A stretch of 64,000 nt of DNA, from assembly GCF_019668465.1 (NCBI RefSeq), contig NZ_AP024828.1, forward strand, positions 2,294,001 through 2,358,000, given 5' to 3'. The number at the start of each line of letters is the position of its first letter. Positions within the stretch are counted from its first letter, which is position 1. Below, piece by piece: positions 7,367 through 14,914 of the stretch. Position numbers and translations under genes: made by a program. The notes beneath the pieces are model-generated. The model saw nothing but the letters and a program-made list of their open reading frames with translations. It was not told where the DNA came from and did no database searches. The stretch comes from Mycobacterium senriense. GTDB taxonomy: Bacteria; Actinomycetota; Actinomycetes; Mycobacteriales; Mycobacteriaceae.

Positions 7367-8569
7367 ATGACCGTCACCAACGGCACCGACGTCTACTACG
7401 ACCCCTACGACGTCAACATCAATGCCAACCCCTACCCGATCTACGCGCGGCTGCGCGAAGAGGCGCCGATCTACTACAACGAACGCTACGACTTCTGGGC
7501 GCTGTCAAGGCATTCCGACGTCGAGCACGGACTGGCCAACTGGGAGGCCTTCTCCAACCGGCGAAGCGACATCCTCGAACTCGTCCAGTCTAAATTCGAC
7601 ATGCCCGGCGGCGTCATGATGTTCCAGGACCCGCCGGAGCACTCCAGGCTGCGTAACCTGATGTCCCGGGTGTTCACCCCCCGCCGGATGGCCGCCCTCG
7701 AGGACCAGATTCGGCAGTACTGCATTCGCTGCCTGGACCCGCTGGTCGGTTCCAGTGGATTCGACATCATCGCCGAGCTGGCATCCATGATGCCGATGCG
7801 CGTGATCGGCATGCTGTTGGGAATCCCGGAGTCCGAACAGATCTCGGTGCGTGACGCCAATGACGCCAACCTGCGCACCAGACCGGGTGCGCCGTTAAAG
7901 GTCGCCCACGCCGACTCCATCGCCGACGGGCGGATCTACGCCGACTACGTCGAATGGCGCTCCAAGAACCCCTCGGACGACCTGATGACGACGCTGCTCA
8001 ACGTCGAATTCGACGACGCCAACGGGGTGCACCGCAAGCTGACCCGAAAAGAGGTGCTGCACTACACCCAGGTAGTCGCCGGGGCGGGCAACGAGACCAC
8101 CGGCCGGCTGATCGGCTGGCTGGCCAAGGTGCTCGCCGAGCACCCCGACCAGCGCCGCGAGGTCTACGAGGACCGGTCACTGTTGACCCGTACCATCGAC
8201 GAGACGTTGCGATTCGAACCCACCGGTCCGCACGTCGCACGGTGGATGGCAAAGGATTTCGAGTGCTACGGCACGACGGTCCCGGCCGGTAGCGCCATGC
8301 TGTTGCTGTTCGGCGCCGCCAATCGCGACCACCGCCGCTACACCGATCCGGACACCTACAACATCCGTCGCGACAACATCTCGCACATCACCTTCGGGAA
8401 GGGCGTGCACTACTGCCTGGGCGCCAACCTGGCCCGCCTCGAGGGCCGCGTCGCGCTGGACGAGATCCTCAACCGGTGGCCCGAATGGGACATCGATTAC
8501 GACACCGCGCAATTGGCGTCGACGTCGACCGTGCGCGGCTGGGAGCGGCTGCGGATCGCGTTGCCCTGA
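7367..8569 (+). CDS. Cytochrome P450
   Basis: A 400-aa class I bacterial P450. The I-helix oxygen-binding motif is AGAGNETTGRLIG (near residue 240). ExxR is in ETLRFEP. The haem loop FGKGVHYCLG carries the Cys ligand near residue 347, followed by ANLARLEG. It is soluble with no anchor, so it needs a ferredoxin and reductase; neither is in the window. It follows the SDR by 10 bp and is almost certainly cotranscribed. The substrate cannot be read from the sequence; steroid, fatty-acid or terpenoid oxidation would all fit. Confidence 0.9.
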   Translation: MTVTNGTDVYYDPYDVNINANPYPIYARLREEAPIYYNERYDFWALSRHSDVEHGLANWEAFSNRRSDILELVQSKFDMPGGVMMFQDPPEHSRLRNLMSRVFTPRRMAALEDQIRQYCIRCLDPLVGSSGFDIIAELASMMPMRVIGMLLGIPESEQISVRDANDANLRTRPGAPLKVAHADSIADGRIYADYVEWRSKNPSDDLMTTLLNVEFDDANGVHRKLTRKEVLHYTQVVAGAGNETTGRLIGWLAKVLAEHPDQRREVYEDRSLLTRTIDETLRFEPTGPHVARWMAKDFECYGTTVPAGSAMLLLFGAANRDHRRYTDPDTYNIRRDNISHITFGKGVHYCLGANLARLEGRVALDEILNRWPEWDIDYDTAQLASTSTVRGWERLRIALP

Positions 8570-8576
8570 GAACAGC

Positions 8577-9182
8577 TCAGGTGGTCCGGCGTTTCTTCGG
8601 GGCGGGCATCTCGAACCGGTCCAGCAAGCGGTTGACCAATGCGACCGCCTCGTCGTGCCCACCGCTGGTGCCGAGCCCCTGCTCGAGGATCAGGGTGCGC
8701 CCGATGGAGGCGATGATCACCGCCAGGGCCGCGGGCGGGAATTCGTCGGTATCGAGCTCGTGTTCGCGAACGATGAAGTTCAACGCGGTGATCTGCTGTT
8801 CCCGCCAGCGTTCCGACCACGCCGAGATCTCGGCGCGAATCTCCTTGCGGTGGTTGGCAAGTCCCATGAACTCCAGCAGCAGCCGGGTGTCCTTGGGTGC
8901 GGTGAGCGTGTCCCAGAAGGCGTGCAGCGGGCGGTCGGAGGCCAATGCCTGCTGCTGACGCTCCAGGTAGACGGCGGCGCCGCTGCGGAAGACGGCCAGA
9001 TACAACTCGTCCATGGTGGGGAAGTAGTAGTGCACCAGGGCGGGTTTGACGCCGGCCTTGGCGGCCACCCGCCGCGACGTGGCGGCGGCGTAGCCCTCCT
9101 CGACCATGATCTGACTCGTCGCCGCCACCAGCATGTCGCGCGTGGTCGAATCACGCGCCTTCGGTCGCTGGAATGCGGTCAT
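8577..9182 (-). CDS. TetR-family transcriptional regulator
   Basis: A 201-aa protein with an N-terminal helix-turn-helix: TTRDMLVAATSQIMVEEGYA then ATSRRVAAKAGVKPALVHYY and FPTMDELYLAVF (residues about 13-60), the TetR_N signature. The C-terminal all-helical part is the ligand pocket. It converges on the P450 gene with a 7-bp gap. Two identical perfect palindromes flank the SDR-P450-TetR-hypothetical block, so it probably represses these genes. The ligand is unknown but is likely a substrate or product of the SDR/P450 pair. Confidence 0.88.
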   Translation of the reverse strand: MTAFQRPKARDSTTRDMLVAATSQIMVEEGYAAATSRRVAAKAGVKPALVHYYFPTMDELYLAVFRSGAAVYLERQQQALASDRPLHAFWDTLTAPKDTRLLLEFMGLANHRKEIRAEISAWSERWREQQITALNFIVREHELDTDEFPPAALAVIIASIGRTLILEQGLGTSGGHDEAVALVNRLLDRFEMPAPKKRRTT

Positions 9183-9206
9183 AGTGTGGTCTTATCACAG
9201 GCCGTG

Positions 9207-9479
9207 TCAGGGGGCCGGTTCGGCAACCACGTCGAAGAACGCGGCGCCGGAGTCCGGGATGCGGTTCTGCTTGAACACGTTGAGGGCATAGGAGACCATG
9301 ATCATCGAATAGGGCAGGTGCAGCAGCGTTGCGTACCAGGCCTTTTCATCGAGCTTGACCAGGCCTCGACTGCTGGGCATCAGCAGATTTTCGGGCTTGT
9401 CCATTACTTCGCCGTTGTTTAAGCGGCCCCAGTTCGCATACCGATCGTGATAGTCGCTGTACCTAGTTCGTTTTGCCAT
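9207..9479 (-). CDS. Hypothetical protein, 90 aa
   Basis: The ORF starts MAKRTRYSDYHDRYANWGRL and ends FFDVVAEPAP. A central stretch, KAWYATLLHLPYSMIMVSYAL, is hydrophobic and could be an amphipathic helix or one membrane span. I do not recognise the family. Its start lies 34 bp from the second palindrome (9514-9541), and it is followed by the TetR gene after 24 bp on the same strand, so both may form one operator-controlled operon. It could be a fragment of a longer gene, but no frame-shifted continuation is visible. Confidence 0.5.
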   Translation of the reverse strand: MAKRTRYSDYHDRYANWGRLNNGEVMDKPENLLMPSSRGLVKLDEKAWYATLLHLPYSMIMVSYALNVFKQNRIPDSGAAFFDVVAEPAP

Positions 9480-9513
9480 TGAGCCGTCTCATTCTGCGAG
9501 AAACCGTCAGCCA

Positions 9514-9541
9514 GCTGGTTTGGGCGATCGCCCAAACCAGC
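9514..9541. promoter_or_regulatory. 28-bp perfect palindrome (operator copy 2)
   Basis: The core TTTGGGCGATCGCCCAAA at 9519-9536 is identical to copy 1 at 6487-6504. Here the symmetry extends five more bases on each side (GCTGG left, CCAGC right) without mismatch. It sits just upstream of the minus-strand gene starting at 9479. With a zero-length loop it is a poor terminator and a good dimeric repressor site. Confidence 0.65.
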
Positions 9542-9582
9542 GATGCTGACATGCTTGCACCTGCGGTCGCGGCGGTCAAGGC

Positions 9583-9747
9583 TTACCGTCCGTGCAGGCG
9601 GGCCACCACCCGCGCGAAGGAGTCGATCTGTGCCTGTTGCACCGTGACGTAGTTGATGCCCATTGTTTCCCGGCGCGAATGCAGCGCCTCGGCAACGTGT
9701 TCCGCCGAACCGATCAGCACATTCGGATGATCGAGCAAAGCCAATCC
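9583..9747 (-). pseudogene. F420-dependent LLM-class oxidoreductase remnant (C-terminus only)
   Basis: The minus strand reads ALLDHPNVLIGSAEHVAEAL, then HSRRETMGINYVTVQQAQID and SFARVVARLHGR before a TAA at 9583. This is the characteristic end of luciferase-like F420 oxidoreductases: an IG(S/T)xxxVAExL helix, then a MGINYVTV strand. Upstream of about 9747 the frame loses similarity, so only about 54 residues of an approximately 300-aa gene are left. The neighbour at 9849 is another F420-linked enzyme. Confidence 0.7.
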
Positions 9748-9848
9748 ATTTCGACCGCGGCCTCGTGACCTGCAGGGCTACCACCACGTTTAAGTTTCTT
9801 AACTATCGGGGATAGGGATGGGCAATCCCGCATAGGTAAGGAACATTC

Positions 9849-10238
9849 GTGGCCCCCAGCTTCAAGGACGTCATCCAATCCAAGTACTTGCTGTTGACGA
9901 CATTCACCAAGGATGGCCGTCCGAAACCGACACCGATCTGGGGCGTGCCCGACGGCGACGACACGCTGTTGGTGATCACCGACGACGGGTCGTGGAAAAC
10001 CAAGCGCATCAACAACACTCCCAGGGTGACGATCGCCAAGAGCGCGGCGCTGGGCAAGCCCAAGAGCGAAGAGGTCCAAGCGGTCGCCCGGGTGCTACCG
10101 AAGTCCGAGACGCGACGCGTCTACAACGCCGTCCTCAAGCGGTACTGGTACCACGCGCCGTGGTTCTACGTGCACTCGATCGTCCGCGGTGGCATCGACA
10201 AGGTGCACGTCGGCCTGGAGATCAAGCCCGCCGGCTGA
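9849..10238 (+). CDS. PPOX-class F420-dependent enzyme
   Basis: A 129-aa split-beta-barrel protein from a GTG start. SKYLLLTTFTKDGRPKPTPI followed by WGVPDGDDTLLVIT is the flavin/deazaflavin-binding N-terminal hairpin of the PPOX/F420 family. WKTKRINNTPRVTIAK is the cofactor phosphate-binding region with basic residues. Length is normal. Members reduce or oxidise diverse small molecules using F420 and occur in many paralogues in mycobacteria; the substrate cannot be inferred. A weak AAGGAA site precedes the start. Confidence 0.8.
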   Translation: MAPSFKDVIQSKYLLLTTFTKDGRPKPTPIWGVPDGDDTLLVITDDGSWKTKRINNTPRVTIAKSAALGKPKSEEVQAVARVLPKSETRRVYNAVLKRYWYHAPWFYVHSIVRGGIDKVHVGLEIKPAG

Positions 10239-10250
10239 GGCGCCCCGCGG

Positions 10251-11237
10251 TCAGCCGCCTGCGGCGCGAATGGCCTCGAAGGTGTCCGCCACCGTCTCTT
10301 TCGGATCCCGGTATTTGATGCCGAGTTCTCGTTCGCTCGGGGAATCGTCGGACGCCGGCATCTGCGTGTAGTACTGCATGCCCGCCCAGGTGAACGGCGT
10401 CTCGAAGGGCAGGAAACGGTTCGCGCGATCCAGCACCGCGCCCGCGACGCGCAGCGCCGTGTCCGGGATCGGAACCGCGACCATCGGGGTCCCGGCGACC
10501 TCGCCGAGCAGGTTTGCGAGGTCGCCCGCGGCCACCCGGTGACCGCCGGCGGTGTAGCGGCGTGGTCCGCGTCCGGTCTCGAGTAATGCCGCGTGCAGCG
10601 CGGCCAGGTCGCGGACGTCGACGATGAGCCATGCCGCGCTGCGGCCCGGGATCGCGTGCATCTGCACGGCCGCCCGCACCCCCTCGCCGGCCTCGCCGAA
10701 CTGGTCGCCGACCGGCGGACCCAAAACCATGCCGGGATAGCTGATGTTGACCGGCGCCCCCGCATCCTGCAGGCCCCGCGCATAGATATCGACCTGCGCC
10801 TTGGACGTTCCGTATCCGTCCGCGCCGCCCACCACCGGCAGGTCCGCGGTCAGCGTCTCCAGGTCCGGATGAAACAGCGCGGTGAAGCTGGACACGTGGA
10901 CGATGGGATCCAGGCCGAGTTCGACGGACTGACCCAGGACGTTCTGGGCGCCTTGCATATTGGTGGCGAGCATCTCGGGCGTCTGGCGCGGATCGGTGGC
11001 GACCAGCGCGGCGCTGTGCACGACGGCGTCGCATCCCTGCAATGCCTCGCGCACGGCGACGCGATCGGTGATGTCCGCGACGGCGAAGTCCGACACGTCG
11101 ACGCCCAGCTTGGCGACCGTGGTCTGCAGCTTGTCGGGGTTTCGGACCAGGAACCGGACGGAGTGCCCCGCGTCGGAAATGGCCTTGGCGGTCCACCCGC
11201 CGACGAACCCGGTGCCGCCCGTGATCAGAACCCGCAT
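10251..11237 (-). CDS. NAD-dependent epimerase/dehydratase-type oxidoreductase (Rv3725-like)
   Basis: I start this at ATG 11237, giving MRVLITGGTGFVGGW at the very N-terminus, the ideal place for the Rossmann GxxGxxG; the longer in-frame start at 11261 only adds eight residues. It is an extended SDR: SSF in VHVSSFTALF, then YGTSK as the Tyr-x-x-x-Lys pair near residue 150, and a GMVLGPP substrate loop. It resembles dihydroflavonol-reductase-like mycobacterial proteins. The position next to cutinase genes matches Rv3725 beside cut5. Substrate unknown. Confidence 0.8.
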   Translation of the reverse strand: MRVLITGGTGFVGGWTAKAISDAGHSVRFLVRNPDKLQTTVAKLGVDVSDFAVADITDRVAVREALQGCDAVVHSAALVATDPRQTPEMLATNMQGAQNVLGQSVELGLDPIVHVSSFTALFHPDLETLTADLPVVGGADGYGTSKAQVDIYARGLQDAGAPVNISYPGMVLGPPVGDQFGEAGEGVRAAVQMHAIPGRSAAWLIVDVRDLAALHAALLETGRGPRRYTAGGHRVAAGDLANLLGEVAGTPMVAVPIPDTALRVAGAVLDRANRFLPFETPFTWAGMQYYTQMPASDDSPSERELGIKYRDPKETVADTFEAIRAAGG

Positions 11238-11263
11238 GGGCTCATTCTGCAAGACCGCCAAAC

Positions 11264-11986
11264 CTAGAGGTGGCTGGAGGCGAAGTTGGCGGCCTGGTTT
11301 GTCATGCCGTTGATCGGATACGACGTGTGCGCGGCGAAGTCGTTGCCGTCGCCGTTGCCGCAGATCGGGTCACCGTGCGCGCACAACTCGAGCGTCTTGG
11401 GCTGATACAGCGGCCCGATGGTCAGCGGAGGCGCGTTGTACTTCTGCAGGAACTCACCCGACGGCGTGCCGAACAGCGTCACGGCGGCCACGTGCTTCGC
11501 GACGTCCGGCGGCATCGGCGGGGGCACCGCGGATGCGGGGACGCCCGGGGGCACCGCAGCCAAGGTGGTGTAGCCCGCCACCGCCGCGCCCTGCGAGTAG
11601 CCACCGAGCACCTCTTTGGTGTTGGGGCAATTCGCCGCCATCGACTCGATGTGCGAACTGGCGTCCCGGATTCCGCCGACGACGGTCACGGGGAAGTCGG
11701 GGTTCGAAAAGTCAGTGCTTGCAGGGTAATTGACCGGATAGACGGTTAGCGACCTGCCGCCGATCTGTGAGCGCAACGCGTCGATGAACGGCTGACCGAT
11801 CCCGCCGACGCCGGGCGGTTCGCCGGATCCCCGGGCGAAAACGACTTCGACGTCGGGGCACGGCTCGGCCGCCGCGGACGGAACCGTCGCGCTCGGCACG
11901 AACGAGCCGAACACCGCCGCAGCCGACAGCGCGGACACCGACAGCCGGCGCGGCGACACGGCGGCCAGCGCCGCGCGACCCCTCAT
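11264..11986 (-). CDS. Cutinase-family esterase (secreted), first copy
   Basis: A 240-aa protein with an N-terminal signal peptide (RRLSVSALSAAAVFGSFVPS, then SAAAEPCPDVEVVFARG). The alpha/beta hydrolase nucleophile elbow GGYSQGAAVAG is near residue 137. The catalytic Asp is in CAHGDPICGNG and the His in FAAHTSYPINGMT. Cysteines near the mature N-terminus and before the elbow are placed as in cutinases. Mycobacterial cutinase-like proteins hydrolyse lipid esters or phospholipids outside the cell. Its start overlaps the stop of the CsbD-like gene by one base (TAATG). It corresponds in position to cut5. Confidence 0.9.
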   Translation of the reverse strand: MRGRAALAAVSPRRLSVSALSAAAVFGSFVPSATVPSAAAEPCPDVEVVFARGSGEPPGVGGIGQPFIDALRSQIGGRSLTVYPVNYPASTDFSNPDFPVTVVGGIRDASSHIESMAANCPNTKEVLGGYSQGAAVAGYTTLAAVPPGVPASAVPPPMPPDVAKHVAAVTLFGTPSGEFLQKYNAPPLTIGPLYQPKTLELCAHGDPICGNGDGNDFAAHTSYPINGMTNQAANFASSHL

Positions 11987-12159
11987 TACTTTTTGAAGGC
12001 GTCTTTCACCTTTTCACCGGCGTCCTTCAGGCTGGACTTCGCCTGGTCCGCCCTGCCCTCGTTCTTGGTGTCGTGGTCTCCGGTCGCCTTGCCGACGGCC
12101 TCCTTGGCCTTGCCCCCGAGGTCCTCGATCTTGTTCTTCGCTTTGTCTTCGTTGCTCAT
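11986..12159 (-). CDS. CsbD-like stress protein
   Basis: From ATG 12159 the product is 57 aa: MSNEDKAKNKIEDLGGKAKE followed by AVGKATGDHDTKNEGRADQA and a Lys-rich end. This charged, low-complexity helical pattern with GKAKEAVGKATGD is the CsbD family signature. CsbD proteins are induced in general stress in many bacteria, but their biochemical role is unknown. The longer upstream frame lacks conserved residues. The stop overlaps the next gene's ATG, so translation may be coupled to the cutinase. Confidence 0.85.
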   Translation of the reverse strand: MSNEDKAKNKIEDLGGKAKEAVGKATGDHDTKNEGRADQAKSSLKDAGEKVKDAFKK

Positions 12160-12218
12160 GACATGCTGGCTACCCCTCAACAGGAGCTGTCGAAACCCCG
12201 CGCTGTCATCATGGACTT

Positions 12219-12377
12219 GTGAGCACCGCAATCGTGGTGGCAGTAGTGGTGGTGTTGATGCTGCTCGGCATCGGCATGGTGGTCAATCAGCTGATGCGGC
12301 TGAGGCGCTACCTGAGCGACTCACCCCCCGAACAAGCCCCCGGCATCAAACCCGAGCCACCGGAACATCTGGGCTGA
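12219..12377 (+). CDS. Small single-span membrane protein, 52 aa
   Basis: A GTG at 12219 opens VSTAIVVAVVVVLMLLGIGM, a near-perfect transmembrane helix, followed by VVNQLMRLRRYLSDSPPEQA and a Pro-rich tail. The basic RLRR after the span predicts a cytosolic C-terminus. The nearby ATG at 12211 stops at once, so GTG is the only sensible start. It is divergent from the CsbD-like gene. No family is recognised; similar tiny membrane proteins are common in mycobacteria. Confidence 0.55.
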   Translation: MSTAIVVAVVVVLMLLGIGMVVNQLMRLRRYLSDSPPEQAPGIKPEPPEHLG

Positions 12378-12534
12378 TAGCTCCAGCCCGGTGAACGCTC
12401 GAGGCGTCACGAGGCGATGACGCCGTCGTTCGACACGGGATCCGTTGCGGGCCTTGCCCGTCCGCTACGCAACCCGCACGGCGACGGGCGAATGTCCCGG
12501 ACGCCGCGGCGTCGGGCGAGAGTTGAGCGTCCGG

Positions 12535-13176
12535 TTACACCCGCCCTGCGACGTACGTGGCGGCCTGGTCCGTCATCCCGGACTGCACGTACGAGCCGTG
12601 CGCCATGAGGCTGCCGCCAGAGGAGGAACATACCGGATCGCCGTCGGCGCACATCTCGATGGTCTTGGCGGCATACGGCGGGCCGATCGACGAAAAGACG
12701 ACGCCGGTGAAATTGCCGGCACGCTCGCTGGTGGGATTACCGAAGACGGCGATCGCCGCCACATGATCAATGGCCTGGGGCGGCAGGGCCCTGGTCGCCA
12801 GATCCATGACGCCGGCGCCCTGGGAGAAGCCGCCGAGCACCAGCCGCGTGCCGGGGCAGCGCCCGATCATGTCATTGACGTGAGCGACTACGTCGTCGGC
12901 GCCGGCTTGCGCGCTCGACGCGAAATCCGCTGTCGCCGGGTAATTGACGGGATAGACGCTCATCGAACGCCCACCGATCTGCGATCCGAGCGAGTCGACG
13001 AAGGCCTGACCAATCTCGCCGACGCCGACGTCCTGGCCGGTGCCGCGGGCGAACACCACCTCGACGGCCGGGCACGGATCGGCTTGCGCCGCAGGGATGC
13101 CGGGCGGCCCGCTGACGGTCACCGATGCCGTCGCGGCCGCAATGCCGAGGATGCGAGTGATGCCGCGCGCACTCAC
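12535..13176 (-). CDS. Cutinase-family esterase (secreted), second copy
   Basis: A 213-aa paralogue of the cutinase at 11264-11986. The signal region is ILGIAAATASVTVSGPP and the mature start is ADPCPAVEVVFARGTGQD. The nucleophile elbow is VLGGFSQGAGVMD. The acid is Asp in CADGDPVCSSSG and the base His in LMAHGSYVQSGMT. All triad positions are present, so it should be active. The ATG overlaps the stop of the DapB-fold gene by 4 nt (ATGA), suggesting coupled translation. Confidence 0.9.
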   Translation of the reverse strand: MSARGITRILGIAAATASVTVSGPPGIPAAQADPCPAVEVVFARGTGQDVGVGEIGQAFVDSLGSQIGGRSMSVYPVNYPATADFASSAQAGADDVVAHVNDMIGRCPGTRLVLGGFSQGAGVMDLATRALPPQAIDHVAAIAVFGNPTSERAGNFTGVVFSSIGPPYAAKTIEMCADGDPVCSSSGGSLMAHGSYVQSGMTDQAATYVAGRV

Positions 13177-14240
13177 CGATCAATGCTGACATACGCGTTG
13201 CCGCGCGGCAGCGTGAGCGGAAGGTCGGCGTAGGTAGCGATGCCCGGCGCCGCGGCGACGACGGCGGCGATCCCGTTGATGGCTGGCACCGCCGTCATGA
13301 TGTGTCCGAGGTCCATGAATTCCTCGAGCGTCGTGGCCTCGAAGTACGGCGGCGGCAGGAAGCCGACCTTGGTGGTGACCGTCGGCTGCCCGTCGATCTG
13401 GATGACCCAGCCGTCCTGCTCGATCTGCCAATCGGGTTCGAGCGTCTGCCCCTTTTTCCACCGGACATTGAGGTCGATCAGGACTTTGCCGTTGACGATG
13501 CCCTGCCAGCTGATGTAGGTGCCCGCGACGTGCCCCGCCGGGATGGTCCAGGACGCCATAACGAGATCCTCGGTGGTCTGGGCGAACTCGGCGACGCACT
13601 TCACCTCGTCGAGCTCGACCCCCAGCGCGTCGCCCACCAGCCGGACGGCCTCGCCGAAAATCGCCGTGCCCTTCGCGGCCATCGCCGGCAGGTCGGGATG
13701 GTCGATCGGCTGGCCGAAGCCGACCGGCTTCTCGGTCTCCGGGGAGTCATAGAACGTGGTGTCGGCGGCCTCGTTGACGGTGACCTTGTCGATCCGGTTG
13801 CACACCATGGCTGACACGATGGCCAGCAGCTCGGCGAAGCCCGGGCTGACGCCGGACCCGAAGATCGTGGAGCCGCCCTTCTCGCAGGCCTCCAGGATCC
13901 GCTCGCGGCCCTCACCCAGGTTGTGTCCGGTGATGAACGACGCGGTGGTCACCACGTTGACGCCCGCGGACAGGATGCGGACCAGTTCGTCGACGTTGAT
14001 CCACATCGGGTTGTAGACCACGCAGTCCGGCTTCAGCGCCAACACCTCGTCGATGTCGTTGGTCGCCTTGATGCCGAGCGGCGGGAGCCCGACGAGTTCA
14101 CCGGCGTCGCGGCCCGCCTTCTCCGGCGACCAGGCGTAGCAGCCCACCAATTCCAGGGTGGGGTTGGTGACGATCGATTTCAGTGAGCTCTTGCCGACGT
14201 TTCCGGTGTTCCACTGAACGACGCGATAGGTGTTTGGCAC
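13173..14240 (-). CDS. Dihydrodipicolinate reductase-fold dehydrogenase-like protein
   Basis: From GTG 14240 the product is 355 aa and begins VPNTYRVVQWNTGNVGKSSL, the Rossmann GxxGxxx loop at residues about 12-18. Longer in-frame starts add unlikely sequence. Middle motifs are LVGCYAWSPEKAGRDAGELV and VVTTASFITGH; the C-terminal half resembles the DapB/amino-acid dehydrogenase fold used by 2,4-diaminopentanoate-type dehydrogenases and several uncharacterised mycobacterial proteins. It probably reduces or oxidises an amine or carbonyl compound with NAD(P). The downstream cutinase overlaps by 4 nt. Substrate unknown. Confidence 0.72.
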   Translation of the reverse strand: MPNTYRVVQWNTGNVGKSSLKSIVTNPTLELVGCYAWSPEKAGRDAGELVGLPPLGIKATNDIDEVLALKPDCVVYNPMWINVDELVRILSAGVNVVTTASFITGHNLGEGRERILEACEKGGSTIFGSGVSPGFAELLAIVSAMVCNRIDKVTVNEAADTTFYDSPETEKPVGFGQPIDHPDLPAMAAKGTAIFGEAVRLVGDALGVELDEVKCVAEFAQTTEDLVMASWTIPAGHVAGTYISWQGIVNGKVLIDLNVRWKKGQTLEPDWQIEQDGWVIQIDGQPTVTTKVGFLPPPYFEATTLEEFMDLGHIMTAVPAINGIAAVVAAAPGIATYADLPLTLPRGNAYVSIDR

Positions 14241-14409
14241 TCGCTCAGCATAGGGAATGACCGGGGTTCTTAGTAGGCCTAATAGGCAGATTCTGAGGAC
14301 GAAATTTCGGCGCGGAAGGCGTCCCGCGCCGGTCGCTGCCGATCCCAAATTTCGCGGGGCCGAGCCGGTAGGCTGCGTCGATGTCGGAGCCGGCACAGGG
14401 AGGAACACG

Positions 14410-14790
14410 ATGCTCAGCGTGAAATGGCTGGAAAAGCCTGAGGCCCATGACTTTCCGGCGGCAGCGGACTATCTCGTCATGCTTGCGGACGGGCAGACCG
14501 TGAAGAAGGTGGTCAAAAAGCTGAAGTCCGGCACCGTGACGCACAAAAAGGCCAAAGACATCCTGCGGGCGGCGCAGCTGGGCCTGCTGCCGGTCGACAA
14601 CCCGCACGTCGCGGCGGACCTGACCAAGATCGAGAAGGGCCTGCCGCTGTCGCCCATCCTGCTGGTGCGCGGCGACTTCATGACCGGGGTTCCGCTACAG
14701 ATCGCCGACGGCTACCACCGCGTCTGCGCGAGCTATCACACCGACGAGAACACGGATATCCCCGTGGTCCTCGCGGCCGTCAGCCGCTGA
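14410..14790 (+). CDS. Conserved hypothetical protein, 126 aa, ParB/sulfiredoxin-like motif
   Basis: AGGGAGGAAC lies 5-10 nt before ATG 14410, deciding the start (MLSVKWLEKPEAHDF) over the longer frame from 14257. Two parts are visible: a basic helical N-terminal half (TVKKVVKKLKSGTVTHKKAK) and a C-terminal half with LSPILLVRGDF then IADGYHRVCASY. The DGxHR element is typical of ParB/Srx-fold domains, where it contacts phosphate or nucleotide. It has no partition gene neighbours, so a chromosome-partition role is not suggested. Confidence 0.6.
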   Translation: MLSVKWLEKPEAHDFPAAADYLVMLADGQTVKKVVKKLKSGTVTHKKAKDILRAAQLGLLPVDNPHVAADLTKIEKGLPLSPILLVRGDFMTGVPLQIADGYHRVCASYHTDENTDIPVVLAAVSR

Positions 14791-14914
14791 TCGGAGAAAT
14801 GATCGTCATCGACATCAGCACCGCGGGGTCGATGACGAGGTTCGCCGCATGTGGGACACCGACGAGACGCTGCGACGCATCGCCGCCTACGCAGAGCGGC
14901 TGCGGCGTCGCTGA

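Noticed and set aside
7486..7920. Minus-strand ORF opposite the P450 gene
   Set aside because: It is an antisense shadow of the conserved P450 coding sequence with no motif or promoter context.
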